In this document: positions 1 through 12,440 of the stretch, piece by piece
How the letters are laid out: every line of letters starts with the position of its first letter
Numbering within the stretch: position 1 is the first letter of the stretch
Assembly: GCA_023238725.1 (NCBI GenBank)
Contig: CM041553.1
Span: 8,951,001-9,015,000 of the forward strand
Reading direction: 5' to 3'
Source: Scortum barcoo
Taxonomy: Eukaryota; Chordata; Actinopteri; Centrarchiformes; Terapontidae
Length of the DNA: 64,000 nucleotides
Notes under the pieces: model-generated
Seen by the model: the letters and a program-made list of their open reading frames with translations, nothing else
What the model was told of the DNA's origin: nothing
The model's database searches: none
Made by a program: the position numbers and the translations under genes

Positions 1-41
1 AAGAGAGAACTGCTTGCTGACTGGCTTTAGGGCATTTGCAC

Positions 42-46
42 AGTGT

Positions 47-85
<39 letters not shown>

Positions 86-94
86 TGTGTGTGT
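42..94. repeat. (GT)n microsatellite
   Basis: Slightly imperfect GT dinucleotide run in the adgrl1 intron just downstream of the exon at 110-213. Confidence 0.9.
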
Positions 95-109
95 CAATGA
101 GTGACTAAC

Positions 110-3100
110 CTTCTGTGCAATTTGGCTGACCCAGGGAGAGGTGCAGTTGGAAAGGTCAGGCCCTCTGGAGCTCCAGCCCACTGGAGACTGCATGCACTGA
201 TAGGAAGCTATGCCTGCAGAGACAGACAGACAGACCGAGAAAGGACAGATTGTATTTTACAGGACTCAAGCTGATTTGTCACTTTCTTTTTCTCCTTGCA
301 CATGATGCACATTTTCCAATTTTCCTGTGCAAAATAATAACAAATTTTGGCAATCAAATGTGTTGTTTAGAGGAACTGTAGCCTGATTAAATATTGATTA
401 ATGTCAAATACAAGGCTGTCTATAAAATCTGTTTGAAGTTTTATTTTAATATATTCAAGACATAAATTGTAAACCCAGAAAAAAAGTTTCCTAAAATACT
501 TAGTTTTAGTTGTTATTAACATGTAAAGCTGAATTAGATCTTTTGGGGGAATCCATTATAAGATTAAAATAACACATGCTTACCCTGAAGATATAATTTT
601 CTAAAATAATGGCATTATAATTGGTAAAAAAGTGCTTGAACAAAATAAAGCTTTAGTGACAGATGCATAGGAAGAAAACATTTGACTTCCTGAGTAAACA
701 CAAATTTAAACATACATCAAACATGAAGCAACATGAGCATACTTGATGAATGCAAGGATGATATTAACTCTCTTCGCTCTCCTTTGGTCTTCAGCAACCC
801 CTGAAAAAACATCTGGTTTGTTGGATTTAGCCTGTTTGACTCTCAGCGAGTCGCTAAGTTTGTCTGTCTGCAAGTAGTGTTCAGTGGGTTTCATCAGAGT
901 CCTTTTGCTAAAAACAGCCACCTACTGCTGCAGGGAAGGAGGCGGACAAGAGTGCTGGGACTGAACCACAAAATAAATGTACCTTAAAAACAAAACTAGT
1001 GGTTAAAAGGGGTAAAGAAGATTTGTAGAGCAGCAATCATGTGAAAAAAAATCTCTGTTGATTAAGAGTAGAAATGTACCTAATCTGTTTAATTATTGAA
1101 TGCATGAAAAGAAATTACAATTTCTACTTTTGTTTACAAGATATTTCATGACAAACAAAACTTGCACTTCTAATACACACAAGTTCTGCAAATTAGGTGT
1201 AAGTTAAGGCCACAGCCACACCCGTTTTCAGTTCTACACATGATTTAACATTAGATTATTCCCTGGTGTAATCATCTCCTCTGTGCTAAAACCATGTCCA
1301 ATCCATTCAACATGATTAGGACGAAAAAAATATGCACCACAGGCTTATCAACATAATCTGCATAACAGCTTTTCCTCAGAGGGAGCGCTGGGCTGAAGGC
1401 AGCTGCACAGTGAGAGGAAGGGTTGACAAACCCAGCTTGTCTCAACTCTGTAACCTCTATCTTCTTCTCTTCAAGTTCAAAGAGAGGACATGCGACTACA
1501 TTTCAAAGGGAAACAAGATACAGAATCACACATGCAAATGCCACACACACACACAGACTGACATGATCACATCTGCACACACCACACCTACCCAGTGACC
1601 CTTTCGGGCAGGGTCTCTCCACAGTCTCTCCCTTCAGGGTGGGTGGCCACTGCACCCCTCGTGCCACACGGCCCTCACACCCGCCCACCTGACCGGGGCT
1701 GCCGGGAGCCAAGGGGACACGCATAGGTGGACGTGGGGTCAGGGGGACCATGGCAGTGATTGGCCGCTGGTCAAAGGGTGCTCGATTGATGACGCCAATC
1801 GGGTGAGAGGCTGACGGCCGCACTGGGGTCAGTGCGACTGTGGCCGTGTAGGAGCGAACTGTCGTCATCAAGGACGAGAGGGGGCCTGAGGGATAGAAAC
1901 ACTGTTGGATTTCTAGTTTCATCACATATGTCTAAAAACAAAAGAGCACTTGTTCCTCAAACCTTTAGTGGGTGGTGGCGGTGTGAACTGTAACGGGTAT
2001 CTCAGCACGTAGTAGTTATTCCACACATACAGCTGGTTGTCTCTGGGGTTGTAGTCTATGGAGGAGATGTACTGGTAAGGGTTGGGGAACGGTATTTGAA
2101 CAGGCAACTCCTGTCCACGGCTGGTGTCGTAAGCGTAAACCACCATGTCACTTCCGACTCGGCCCTCCGCCTGCCCCTCATCATCCTGGAAGACGGAGCG
2201 CACAGCGTAGAGCACGCCACAGGCCATGAAGGCGTTGCTCGCCCCACGCTTGTCAAAGCCGGTGGCCCATGTACCCTCAAAGCGCAGAGTGTAGGGGTTC
2301 ACCTGCAAGACAAAACAGACACGGGGAGATGAGAGAACTCAGTAATAAAACCCTTACTTCTTCTCTCTTTCCAATCATTGATCAGATTTCCTTCGTCCTA
2401 CTGCACCTGGCTGACCACGATGCGTCCATTATTGGCTTCAGTAGAGTAGATAACCCAAAGGCCGTTCTCGTCCACCGCCAGATCAATGTCTGACTTCCCT
2501 CCCCAGCGGTAAGGCGAGGTGTCGTGATAGTTGGCATTGACCACCACTGCCTCACCACTCTTGATGCGTGTCCGCAGGTCATACTTGACCAGGTTGCGTG
2601 TTCGCTCCTTGTTGTAAAACACAGCGCCGTCATACACCACGAATCCCGTACCATCCACACGGCTAGGCAACCTACGATAAAGAATGATGAAAAATATGTA
2701 GAGTGTATGCAAAACCATTGCACTATTGTACTATGACAAGCTTGAATTTGGCTGTGCTCAGTTTGAAGTCGTAATCCATATTTCTGTGCACCAATCAGAT
2801 TTTAATTACATTTGAATCATAATCCCACGAGAGTGCTGGGTTTTTTTCTCATGCCAGGCCACTGTCTCTTTAATGTCCAGTAAATATACTGAAGTCTTTT
2901 TTTTCAGAATCTTTAAATTGTAATCCTTCAGATTCAGTCATGGTTGATCTGGTAAAACCTGGTTACTGATGGTAACACTGAGTTCATGTTTTAATAATAT
3001 AAGTCTCATAGTTTCGTTTAGAAATTTGCCTTGAGTTAAAGAAATCTGAATGTGAATCTGTCAAACCCTCATGTATGTCGAACCTTTTAACCCTAGAACA

Positions 3101-4234
3101 CTAACGTCGGGTGATTTTCACCCACGCGATTGTAGTCTTTTATAGTTTTTATAGGGTCCCCCATGATACGTTAGTGTTCTACTACTACTATATAGAGAGG
3201 TAACAAATGAATATCAAGATATTTATGCCATAAAAATTTGGTTTTGATATGATGAAAGTCTTAAGGATTGTAACCTGAACTCTAGTTGTTCTTTATTCAG
3301 ATACTTCATGTTATAGACATATACTTAACATGTATTCATTTATTTCAGGAGCTTTAATTTCTTCATTTATAAAGTAGATGTTGCTGTGCTCCCATTTTTA
3401 ATTGACTGAACTTACAATTATTTTCATTATAGATCAATTAATTATGATTTATTTTGATTAATTATGATTATATTTTAATGAATTAATAAATCATTGAATT
3501 AACACATTTTAAAAGGCTATTATAAGTTCCCAGAAGCCAAGTCACGTTTGACCAACAGCCCAAAACCCAAAAGTAATTAATAAATTGATTAACTATTTCA
3601 GTAATATATACTGTACACACACACACACACACACACACACACTACTCACTTATAGGTGGTGGTGATTCTGTTCTGGCGGTAGTCGTCCCAGGAGGCGTAC
3701 TCATACAGCACCTCTGTCCTATATGGCGTCCATGGCATAACGTACAGCCTGTCACCAGCCTGCAGTGGGTCCTTACACCACGCCCCCGACTGATGCTCTG
3801 CCTCCAGGAGAGAGGAGGCTGGCTGGATGCTGAGCAGTGAGCCGGGACACACGAAAACTAGAGGACGGGAGTTAAGAGGGGTAGGCAGCAGGATGTGAGA
3901 AAGAAGGAGGGAGAAGAAGATCAGGGAGGGGAGTGAGGAGGAGAAAAGAGTGGAAAGGTAATGAAGGCAGGTGTTGGAAGAAAATGGATGATGCATGAAA
4001 AATGGATTGAATTAGATGCATTTGATGCAAAAGAATGCAAAAGATGCAAAAGAATGAAGAGAAAAAGAGAGATAGATTTAAAACACCTGTGCTGATCTTG
4101 AATGGCAAGCAACAGAAGAGGCGTAAAATTGTTGAAACTCACACACTGTTAGTGTGTGTGTGGTGAGTAATACAACAGGGACACTGCAATGAAAGGTGTG
4201 TGAGAGTATTTATGTGCTTTGTCTGTGTGTGTTT

Positions 4235-4265
<31 letters not shown>

Positions 4266-4679
4266 GGTTAGTGCAAAAAGAGTGAAAAAGAGTGTGAGGT
4301 AGAATCAGGGACGCAGAGGGCGGGGCTAAATTTTGCCTTGAAGTGAATGAGAGGGCAGGTTAGTTTACGCCGAGCACAACGATTGGTCCACCCACATGTC
4401 AATAACTGTATGGACACATATGTATACTGTACAGTCTCACACTGGCATGCAAATAGGCATGCACACGCACTCACACACATAAGCAGTGCTTGGTAAGCAC
4501 ACATCCAGACGGATATATAATCACACACATTTGGTCTTATTTTTCCTATGAAGATAAATAAGGGGCTCTTCCTATAAGGGAAGAAAAGGGAAAATAAGCA
4601 TGAGGATGGGTGGACAAGAAGGAAGGATTGGAAGGAAGGAAGGAAGGAAGGAAGGAAGGAAGGAAGGAAAGAAGACTGA

Positions 4680-4750
<71 letters not shown>

Positions 4751-5314
4751 GGTGCTTGTGTGTGAAAAGGAAACAGAGCAGAGAGAGCAAAGAAGATTAT
4801 GTTTATGTTTGTGTGTGCACAGAGAGGCCAAAGGAGGGGAAATAAGAAACAGAGAGATCGACCAGGAGCAAGAGAGGAAGAAGAGAGGCAGAAACTGGAG
4901 AGAGAAAGAAAGAGAGGAAAAAGAGGAAGAGTGACTAGGTGCAGAACCTGGATAAAATTGGATAAAAGGACGGGTTTCCATACAACAAGAGATGGATAAA
5001 ATGGGGGAAAAAAATAAATAACCAAGTAGGAAATGAAAAAACGGGGGCAACATCCAGCATAACTACGAAACAACGTCCTAGGGTAGGAGGAAGAGAGAAA
5101 TGGAAGGAGAGAGGAAGAGAAGGAGAGAAAAGAGGGGTGTCGGGGTAAGGAGAGATCAAGATGCTACAATGTATTGTCTTTACCTTTTTGGTCCACTTCT
5201 ACTCAAGCATAGGAAAAAAAAGAGGGAGAGAAAGAAAGAGAAGTCAGAGGGTGAAAGAAGGGGAGTAAAGAGAAGCAAGAAAGCAAGCAAGAGAGAAGGA
5301 AAGGAAGATAAATC

Positions 5315-5345
<31 letters not shown>

Positions 5346-8251
5346 AAATTGCACAGATAAAGACTTTGGAACTCATTCTCGCCACAAACATTATAGTTCA
5401 CATAAAAGAAAGAAGAAGCACAAAAGAGACCCAGCATACTCCCCTCCCCTCCTCTCCTCTCCCCTCCCTTCCTGCACCATCCTCCCTTTTTTCCCTCCCT
5501 CCACCTCTCCCGATCTCTCCTTCCCTCAATCAGGCTCCTGTGGAGAAAAGAGAGCGACTCCTGTGGCGTGAATCTGAAAAAGAAAACATACACGCATGCA
5601 TGCGCAAGTGCGTATGCGCACTCTCGCGTATGCACACCCACACACAGACGACACATACAGTATGCAAATGCCCTACAGTTTCCCTCTCTGTACTTTCTCC
5701 ATCCAACTTTCTTTCATTATATTTCGCACAAACAAATGCACGAAAGCAAACACACACACGCTTCCTGAGAAAAAAAATCTGTTCTATCCATCAATCTCTC
5801 AGGGATACAGTCGACATCAGAGGTTATAAGAACAAAAAAAAAAACACCTTAATCCTAAAATGCAGCTAGACAAAAATAGGTTAAATCTCAGTGTTTTGCA
5901 TGCACGTGCACATATTTGCGTGTAATCATGTTTGTGTGTGTATGCATTCATATGTGTTTTTACATATATTCGTACTTACTATAAGGGACGCACTCATACT
6001 GGATCTCCAGGTACTTGTATGTTCCAGGACAGGGGTCTGGGAAGACGTCGACCCCCGCGACCACCACACACTGAGTCCTGTTGTTACACCTGGGGGGCAA
6101 AAGATAGATGGATCAGTGAAAGAGATGATAGAATGAGAAAACAAATGGAGGGAGGGAGTGTGATTAACAGACAGGAAAGGGGAAGCAAAGGACACTCCAT
6201 TTGTCTGCTCTCCCTCTCACTGAATATTGATCAATTCTTCTAGGAAAACACTGCTAAGTACACAGCTAATGGTGGAGCCAAGCACTCAGACTCAGCTGGA
6301 GAGATTACTGCGCCCGCACGTACACATGAGTTACAGCACAAGCATTGGTTTTGTCTAACGTTTCTTTGGACATGAATCCACATGCAAGTTGTGCAGCAGT
6401 ACCGTCACACTGTATGTACGAAACAGTAGATGCTCTCATTGATTGGTTTATCTGCATCCAAAACGTTTACACATACTCAGATAGCACAAAAATGTCATTA
6501 CAATTAGTGTCTCTGTGATTCAAGCTCTTACACAAACAACCCAGCACACACACACACAAGCATACACATACCTCTGGGCCATAATCTTGAGTGCGTCAGG
6601 GAGGTAACACTGCGTGTTCTCCATCTGGAAGGGGTCTGCGTCACAGATTTTGTCATCGGTGCGTCCATAGTTGGCGGTCTCCACCATAACCACATCACTT
6701 CCAGGGCAGCGTAGCTCTATGGGGTAACCCTCACACGCCAGCTCACGACGCAGCAGCCCAAAAGGCATGGCAGCCCGGGACATAGCTGCACATGAGGGGT
6801 GGTGGTGGGGAAGACAGGGGAGATATGACGAGGCAGAGGGTGAAGGGTGGATGGAAAAAGAAAAAAAAATTATTTAAAAGGAAGAATTAGCCTTTACTTT
6901 GTCTGCAGACTGCAATGAGTTGGAGGACGCAGTTGACAGTAACACAAAGAAGGAATGGGATTAAGGCAATGGTAATGTTGTTTTCTCCAATAACCCTGGA
7001 ACCCTGGAAATTGAGATAACCCTGGTGACATCATCTGGGTTATTTTGTCACACTTTGGAAAGATCCCTCCAGAGCCACAGAAAACAAGTGTAGTAATGCT
7101 CACAGTGGTGATTGCACAGAACTTTATATGTGAAATGGATGAGCTCCCCTTTAAATACCTATTGCAGTAATTTAATCAGCTCTTCAATATCATGAATTAG
7201 TACGCTGATAATACTCTAATAATTCCCCAATCAACAAATGCCATGCAAATACCATAGAGTGATTACTTAAGTGTAATCATGTTCATAGCTGTATTTAAAC
7301 ATAATACACATCTCTGCACTGTTAACACCTCATGTGTGATTTAATTTAAATTTCATTTAATCTCATGCACACAGTTGTGAAAGCTTACATTGGAAGCATT
7401 CCCAGATGCACACAGAGTGTGATTGTTGACATAAATCACACTGCACATCCAGTGTGACACCTACATATGATGTGATGCGTGGGTACATCACAATATCTTG
7501 TGTTTCAAGACAGTGGGAAGGATAAAACTTGTACTACTGGCTGTCAGGTGCTGGGTAAACACAGTCTGACAAGTATAAGATTTTATTTTCTCTCCTTTGA
7601 AAGCTGGATCTCACTGTGTCACATCACTCTGTGTGTAAACTCACCCGGCTACCACATAAATCTGTGTAATCCAGGGTTATTGGAGAAAACAACATTACCA
7701 TTGCCTTAATCCCATTCCTTCTTTGTGTTGCATCAGGATTGAACCCACATTTAAAGCGAACACGTCAGCATGCTGCAGGTGTACTGTGACTGTCCGTGGT
7801 GCTGAATGACTGATTGTTTATTAACTAGGAGCTACAGGCGGCTTTTGAAACACTCTTTGGCGAGCTGCACCCTTCAAATGTTTTGGTAAGCTTTTGTTTA
7901 TGTAGGTCACAGACTTTCTTGGCCAAGATGACTTTGCTTTTCTTTGCAGGCAGCGGGCTAAGTTCGATGCCTCTATTCACTTGCAAACAATGACTTACAT
8001 CTGAGTCACACCAAATCTACGCAGCCCTGGCACCAATCTGTTGCTTTCTTTTCAACTTTTTTTGTGATTCATTCAGCTGATTGCTGTGTCAGGATCAACA
8101 CCCCAGACATGATACTCGCTCAGCGCCTTACCTTGGCTGGTGGGGGCGACGTGAGCCAGAGTGAGCACACACACCCCCAGGAACCACAGGGACGCCGCCA
8201 TGCTGGGCAGGAAGAGTTAGGACGTCACACCACCAGCCGCGTTTGGAGAGC
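110..8251 (-). CDS. adgrl1: Latrophilin-1 (adhesion GPCR L1), 5' half, partial
   Basis: Seen on the minus strand, coding exons in transcript order: 8132-8201 (ATG at 8201, 5'UTR to an acceptor at 8251), 6572-6785, 5980-6089, 3650-3857, 2407-2671, 1963-2302, 1592-1885, 110-213. All joins keep phase and give about 535 residues. Residues 1-23 are a signal peptide. Residues 24-131 form the SUEL/galactose lectin domain (RRELACEGYPIELRCPGSD, NYGRTDDKICD). About 140-400 are the olfactomedin domain (GAWCKDPLQAGD, RVDGTGFVVYDGAVFYNKER, DIDLAVDENGLWVIY, DYNPRDNQLYVWNNY). A Thr/Pro-rich linker follows, then the start of the hormone-receptor motif (VERPCPKGS, GPDLSNCTSPW). GAIN, GPS and 7TM lie left of base 1. 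Known role: neuronal surface receptor binding teneurins and FLRTs. The EAEHQSGAWCKDPLQAGDR stretch fits paralogue L1 better than L2 or L3. Introns hold microsatellites, a 60-bp inverted-repeat element and a small piggyBac-like element. Confidence 0.9.
3091..3181. mobile_element. Short piggyBac-like MITE remnant
   Basis: The sequence reads TTAA (3087-3090) followed by CCCTAGAACACTAACG. A perfect 13-bp inverted copy (CGTTAGTGTTCTA) lies at 3169-3181. TTAA plus CCCTAGAA is the start expected of piggyBac-type termini. The right end lacks the expected GGG-TTAA and runs into a CTA repeat, so that terminus looks eroded. An inner palindrome (GGGTGATTTTCACCC) is also present. It sits in an adgrl1 intron. 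Confidence 0.6.
3614..3641. repeat. (AC)n microsatellite
   Basis: AC run ending 9 bases from the splice donor of the adgrl1 olfactomedin exon 3650-3857. On the sense strand it is a GT run directly behind the donor. Confidence 0.9.
4560..5525. repeat. Long purine tract switching to a pyrimidine tract
   Basis: About 870 bases of the plus strand are strongly A/G-rich. They include GGAA repeats (about 4630-4670), AAAG repeats (4678-4750) and another AAAG run (5320-5347). From about 5430 to 5525 the strand becomes C/T-rich. The block lies in the adgrl1 intron between the lectin and olfactomedin exons, so the sense RNA is mostly polypyrimidine. It produces long spurious Phe/Leu/Ser- or Lys/Glu/Arg-rich open frames that are not genes. 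Confidence 0.85.
6941..7729. mobile_element. MITE-like element with 60-bp perfect inverted termini
   Basis: Bases 6941-7000 recur exactly in reverse complement at 7670-7729, separated by 669 bases with no coding potential. Long, identical terminal arms around a non-coding core fit a non-autonomous DNA transposon or foldback element. Flanks (…TTGACAGT and GCATCAGG…) show no clear target duplication, so the superfamily is undetermined. It lies in the first coding intron of adgrl1. Confidence 0.7.
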
Positions 8252-9120
8252 CTGAGGAGGAAGCAGTGGAAGTGTGAGATTGGGAGCGAGGAACTGCACC
8301 GTCTCCTTGTGCGTGTGTTTCTGTGTGTGTATGTGTGTGTATGCATGTTAAATGGTCCATAACATGTGCCAGCAATGAATGAGTGCACGTGAGAACAGGC
8401 TGCAAGAAGGGACAGAGTAAAAGAGAGACAGACAGAGTGAAGAGACAGAAATAGAGACAACAACTGAGCAATCATTGCAGCGAAAAGTCCCCCAATCTGC
8501 TGTTACCATGGTGATAGCACAGTGCAGTCTGAGGGAGCGAGAGACAGAGAGCGAGGAGATACGCTGGGTGTGTGTATCTGTGTGCGTTTGTGAGTGAAAG
8601 CACACGCGTGTGAGTATGTGTTTTAAGTCCGTAATTAGCCAGGAGCAACAGTGGCCGCTGACCCATAAAAGAGTCTTAATCTTTCTATCCTCTCACACAC
8701 ACACACACACAGAGGCAGAGAGCTTAGGCCACTTTTCAGTAATCCTAAATAAATGATGTCGTGGAGAGGATCTCTTCCCCAGCAGGGGTAACGAGGTAAA
8801 CAGCTGACTGAGGCGCAGGTGATCAGAGAGCGGTATGGAGTTTTACGAAGGAACATACGGGACACAGGAGGACGAGCTACAAGAGAACAACAGTAATATG
8901 ACTCCTTAATATAGACTGAACTCTTGGCCCCGGACAGAAGGGAGGATGGAGGCTGAACTGCAGCACGCACGGCATCACTTTTTTTTCCCTCATTTTTTTC
9001 CAGCATACCAATCTGCTGCTGCAGTGTGTACACAGGATCTAGCATGCTGTTCTCCAGAGTGTGTGTGTGGATGTGGGTGGGTGTGTCAGGCTGCATGTGT
9101 GCGTGTGTGTGTACATATAC

Positions 9121-9345
9121 ATAGATAGATAGATATAGATAGATACTTTATTGATCTCCAAGAGAAATTCACATTTCCAGCAGCATTGAAAGGTAGAAAA
9201 CTTAAGGGCATGCAGTAAGTACAGTAAGATGCAAAAAGAAACTATAATAAAATAAAATAAAATACAAGGTAAAAGTACAATGTGAAATAACAATAACTGT
9301 AGAAAATTAAAACTATGAAATTAAAAAAAAAAAAAAAAAAAAAAA
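9121..9345 (-). mobile_element. LINE 3'-end fragment
   Basis: ATAGATAGATACTTTATTGA followed by TCTCCAAGAGAAATTCA is the reverse complement of the widespread fish LINE 3' tail ending in a GATA/TATC-type repeat. It continues into an A-rich stretch with AAAAT repeats. A second copy of the same tail, opposite orientation, is at 53127-53171. Clade (CR1, L2, Rex or RTE type) is not assigned. Confidence 0.65.
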
Positions 9346-12211
9346 TGTGTACATATGTGTATGCTTCCGTGTGTTTATTTGCGACTTGCTTTTCTCTCCA
9401 TCTTCTTGTTAGGTAATGATGGCAGACAGATTTAGGTCACTCCTCAACAAATGTCCAACATGCATTCAAAGACTTGTGCTTGTACAGGGCCCGTACACAC
9501 ACAGAGAGACACACACACACACACCGCGCTCACATGGGAAAGAGAAGAGAGATCTCTGCCTTCTTTAAGTCCACTGAACCAACAAGACTGTAATAAAGGC
9601 CCCAGGTCCACCGTGACACACACATACACACTAAACACAGTCCATAAAAGACTCAACAGAATGAGAACCTTTCCGCTCTTTCATCGCTTACACATGATGG
9701 CACACACACACACACATACACACACACACACACAGACACATGCACACACAATACCTCTCATCTCATCCAAAACCCTTATGGCAGCATGTTCTTTGGCTTG
9801 CAACCCCCATCTCTCTGTCTCTCTCTCTCTCTCCCTCACACACACACACACACACACACACCCTTAAGTGTTGATACAGAGTAAGCAGAGCAAGAACACT
9901 GATGGGCCTTGACAAAGCCACACACCCAGTCCCCCTGTTCGTAGCACCATGCTCCCTGCCTGCAACCAAAATCCAGCCCCGGGCCACCGGCCGGCCTACT
10001 TGGAGAAAGAGCAGCCTCTAACTGAGAGTGTGTGAGTAGTGGGCCTGCAGTGAAATAAATTACCCCCCTTCCACCCACACACACACATGCGCATTAATGT
10101 ACATACATACACACAGCCATGCACACATACAGTAGAGAAACCGCATTTATCTGCATATTTCTACTTGTTAATACTGACTCAATTGCAACAGATATTTAAA
10201 TTGACGCCTTAACATACTTAGCTTTATAGTCGTTAAAATCACCTTCTTTCAAACTGTCTGTCACAGCTTGCTCTGCATTAAGTGAAATATTCAAACACAA
10301 GACTTCATGTGATTTTTATGGCTGCACAGTTTAATCGGATGGGAATATTCTAGATGTCCTTTTACACAAATTACCCAACTTCTCCCTGACATGTTCACTA
10401 TCTTTGGAAACTCTGGTAACGTCTCTAGAATCTAAAATAAGTTTAGACGGGTTTGAACAGAGTTTGGCTTCACAGCTTGAGCTTGTAATGACAGACACCA
10501 GGGGGCTCTAAGGGGTTAAGTAATTCATGAAGCAAAAATTGGTTGGTTCCAGCTCCTCAGAAGTGAGAATTTGTTGCTTTTTCCCTTTTACACACATGTA
10601 AATTAAATGTCTTTGGGTTTTGGACTGTTGATATGACAAAACAAGTCTTTATATCTCAGGCACTGGGGAGTCGTAATAGAAGTATTTTCTTTCCTTTCCT
10701 TTTTTTTTTTTTTTTAGAAAAAAAAAATTGACCAGTTAATTATAAAATAATGGACACATAATAAGATATTCATCTTTACTTGCATCACTAAATGGCAGAG
10801 ACAGCAAACAGGCGTCTGCCAAACAACTCCTGTGTGGTTTGGCTCCTCACAAATTTAAGCAATAAATAAAAAAAGAAAATTGACTGACTCACTGCTGTGG
10901 GAAGCAAATGATACCTGAAAGCCATTAAAGTCAGCCTGTTGGAAATCATTCAAACTGATGTGGAATTGAGCCAGGTACAAAGATTCACACTGTTCGAGTT
11001 GGAGGCCATAAAATCAACAGAGAGAAAGAGGAGAGAGAGAGAGATAGTAACCTCCCCCTCTTTTGGTCAGAGAGCTATCAGTGCCTGAGGGTAGATCACT
11101 ATGAAGTACAAAGTGACAAAACAGCCTTGTAGTGTTATGTTCCTAGTGGAAGAATGAGCGTGTGTGTGTATATGTGTGTGTGATAGAGAGAGAGAAAGAA
11201 AGAAAGACAGAGTGATGGAGAGAGAGCAATCAAGAGATGAGGGAGGGGAAAAGAGAGAGAGATTAGACTTCTGACAGCACAGCCAGGAAAAAAAGCTTTA
11301 TTGGCAGAAATACTTTTTTAATAACAACAGTGCCGAGAATTTTCTCGTCACTGTCGATATTATTTAAGGCTTAAGGAAGGATTTTAAAACACACTACAGT
11401 GCCCTCTGTGACTGCGAGCCCGATTCAGACCATTGACCTCTACAGCTCCCAGAGGGCCGAGGCCTACATGCCGCAGTCAAAGCCACTTACAGGGTTTTAG
11501 AGCCTGTATGTTTGTCTGGTCGATGCGAGGCTCAGGGGACAGGAGGTGTCGCCCTCCGTCAATCATTCGCTTGTTGCAGGCAGGAAACACAGGTGGTGCT
11601 TGGGGCCAAGTTCAAAGCATTAGGACCTGCACTGCATGTTGGACTCTGCTGAGGGCATTAGGGTTTATAAGGTATTAAGAAAATGGGAGGAAATAGCTTG
11701 CAGATACATCTAGTTGATGTCTTGAAAGTCATTTCCAAAGTCATCAACTGTTTTTTTACATATAGTCCTTACAAACTGAATAAACATCCTTTTATATGAA
11801 ATATGAAAGGCCAAAAACCCTCCCTGGCTTTTCATACTAGTTTACAGACTGCATGTATCTTTGTTGCATCAGACAGACAGAGACAGTTTGTGAGAGGGTT
11901 TTTTGTGTGAGAAGTCTTTCGATTTTTTTTCACCTAAAGAAGTGAATCTCCTCCAAAGTCTGCAGAAAGGTTGATTAAACATTAATACGTTTCCTCATAT
12001 ATTTATCAAGATCCTAATCCTGCCCTTAGCACTTGCTCTCTGAGTTAAAAGCACCGCGTCTTAGTGCCCCATAAGCACTTTCTCAGTACGTGAAAATGTG
12101 TTTTCACCTGATCAATGTAGAGTACGAGAGCAGAACGGCTGATATCTTTTGCTGTCAAGTCTATCATCACCATGAACACAGTGAAAAACAATAAAGACTA
12201 CAAAGTGATCT

Positions 12212-12440
12212 TAAAGGATAGGTTTGTCGCTTTTTTTTTAGTTAATACCCACATTCTATGCTCACTGAAAGAGTTATTTGTCACTGTAACTGTGTCCAGA
12301 CTAAAGTGATCCCCTCTTACTGTGACTTGGATTTAAGTAATGGAGGATAAGAAAATCCACAGTCATCGTTTCTTGCAAAAATTACTTTTAGAGTTGATCT
12401 CCAGTCAGTATAAAGCTTCATCATTCTGTGTAGAAAATCC
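12212..12440. repeat. Dispersed teleost repeat, unclassified
   Basis: The AAAGGATAGGTTTG start and the GTCCAGACTAAAGTGATCCC, AAGAAAATCCACAGTC and GTATAAAGCTTCA motifs match, from memory, a repeat frequently seen in percomorph introns. No terminal structure was resolved, so this rests on recognition rather than internal evidence. Confidence 0.5.

Noticed and set aside
4268..5073. Long Phe/Leu/Ser-rich open frames of up to 261 codons on the minus strand
   Set aside because: They translate GGAA/AAAG microsatellites and purine-rich DNA inside an adgrl1 intron; no domain or splice support.
9700..9862. Regularly spaced AC runs that at a glance resemble an array
   Set aside because: Plain dinucleotide microsatellites in a vertebrate genome; no fixed repeats with unique spacers, so not CRISPR.
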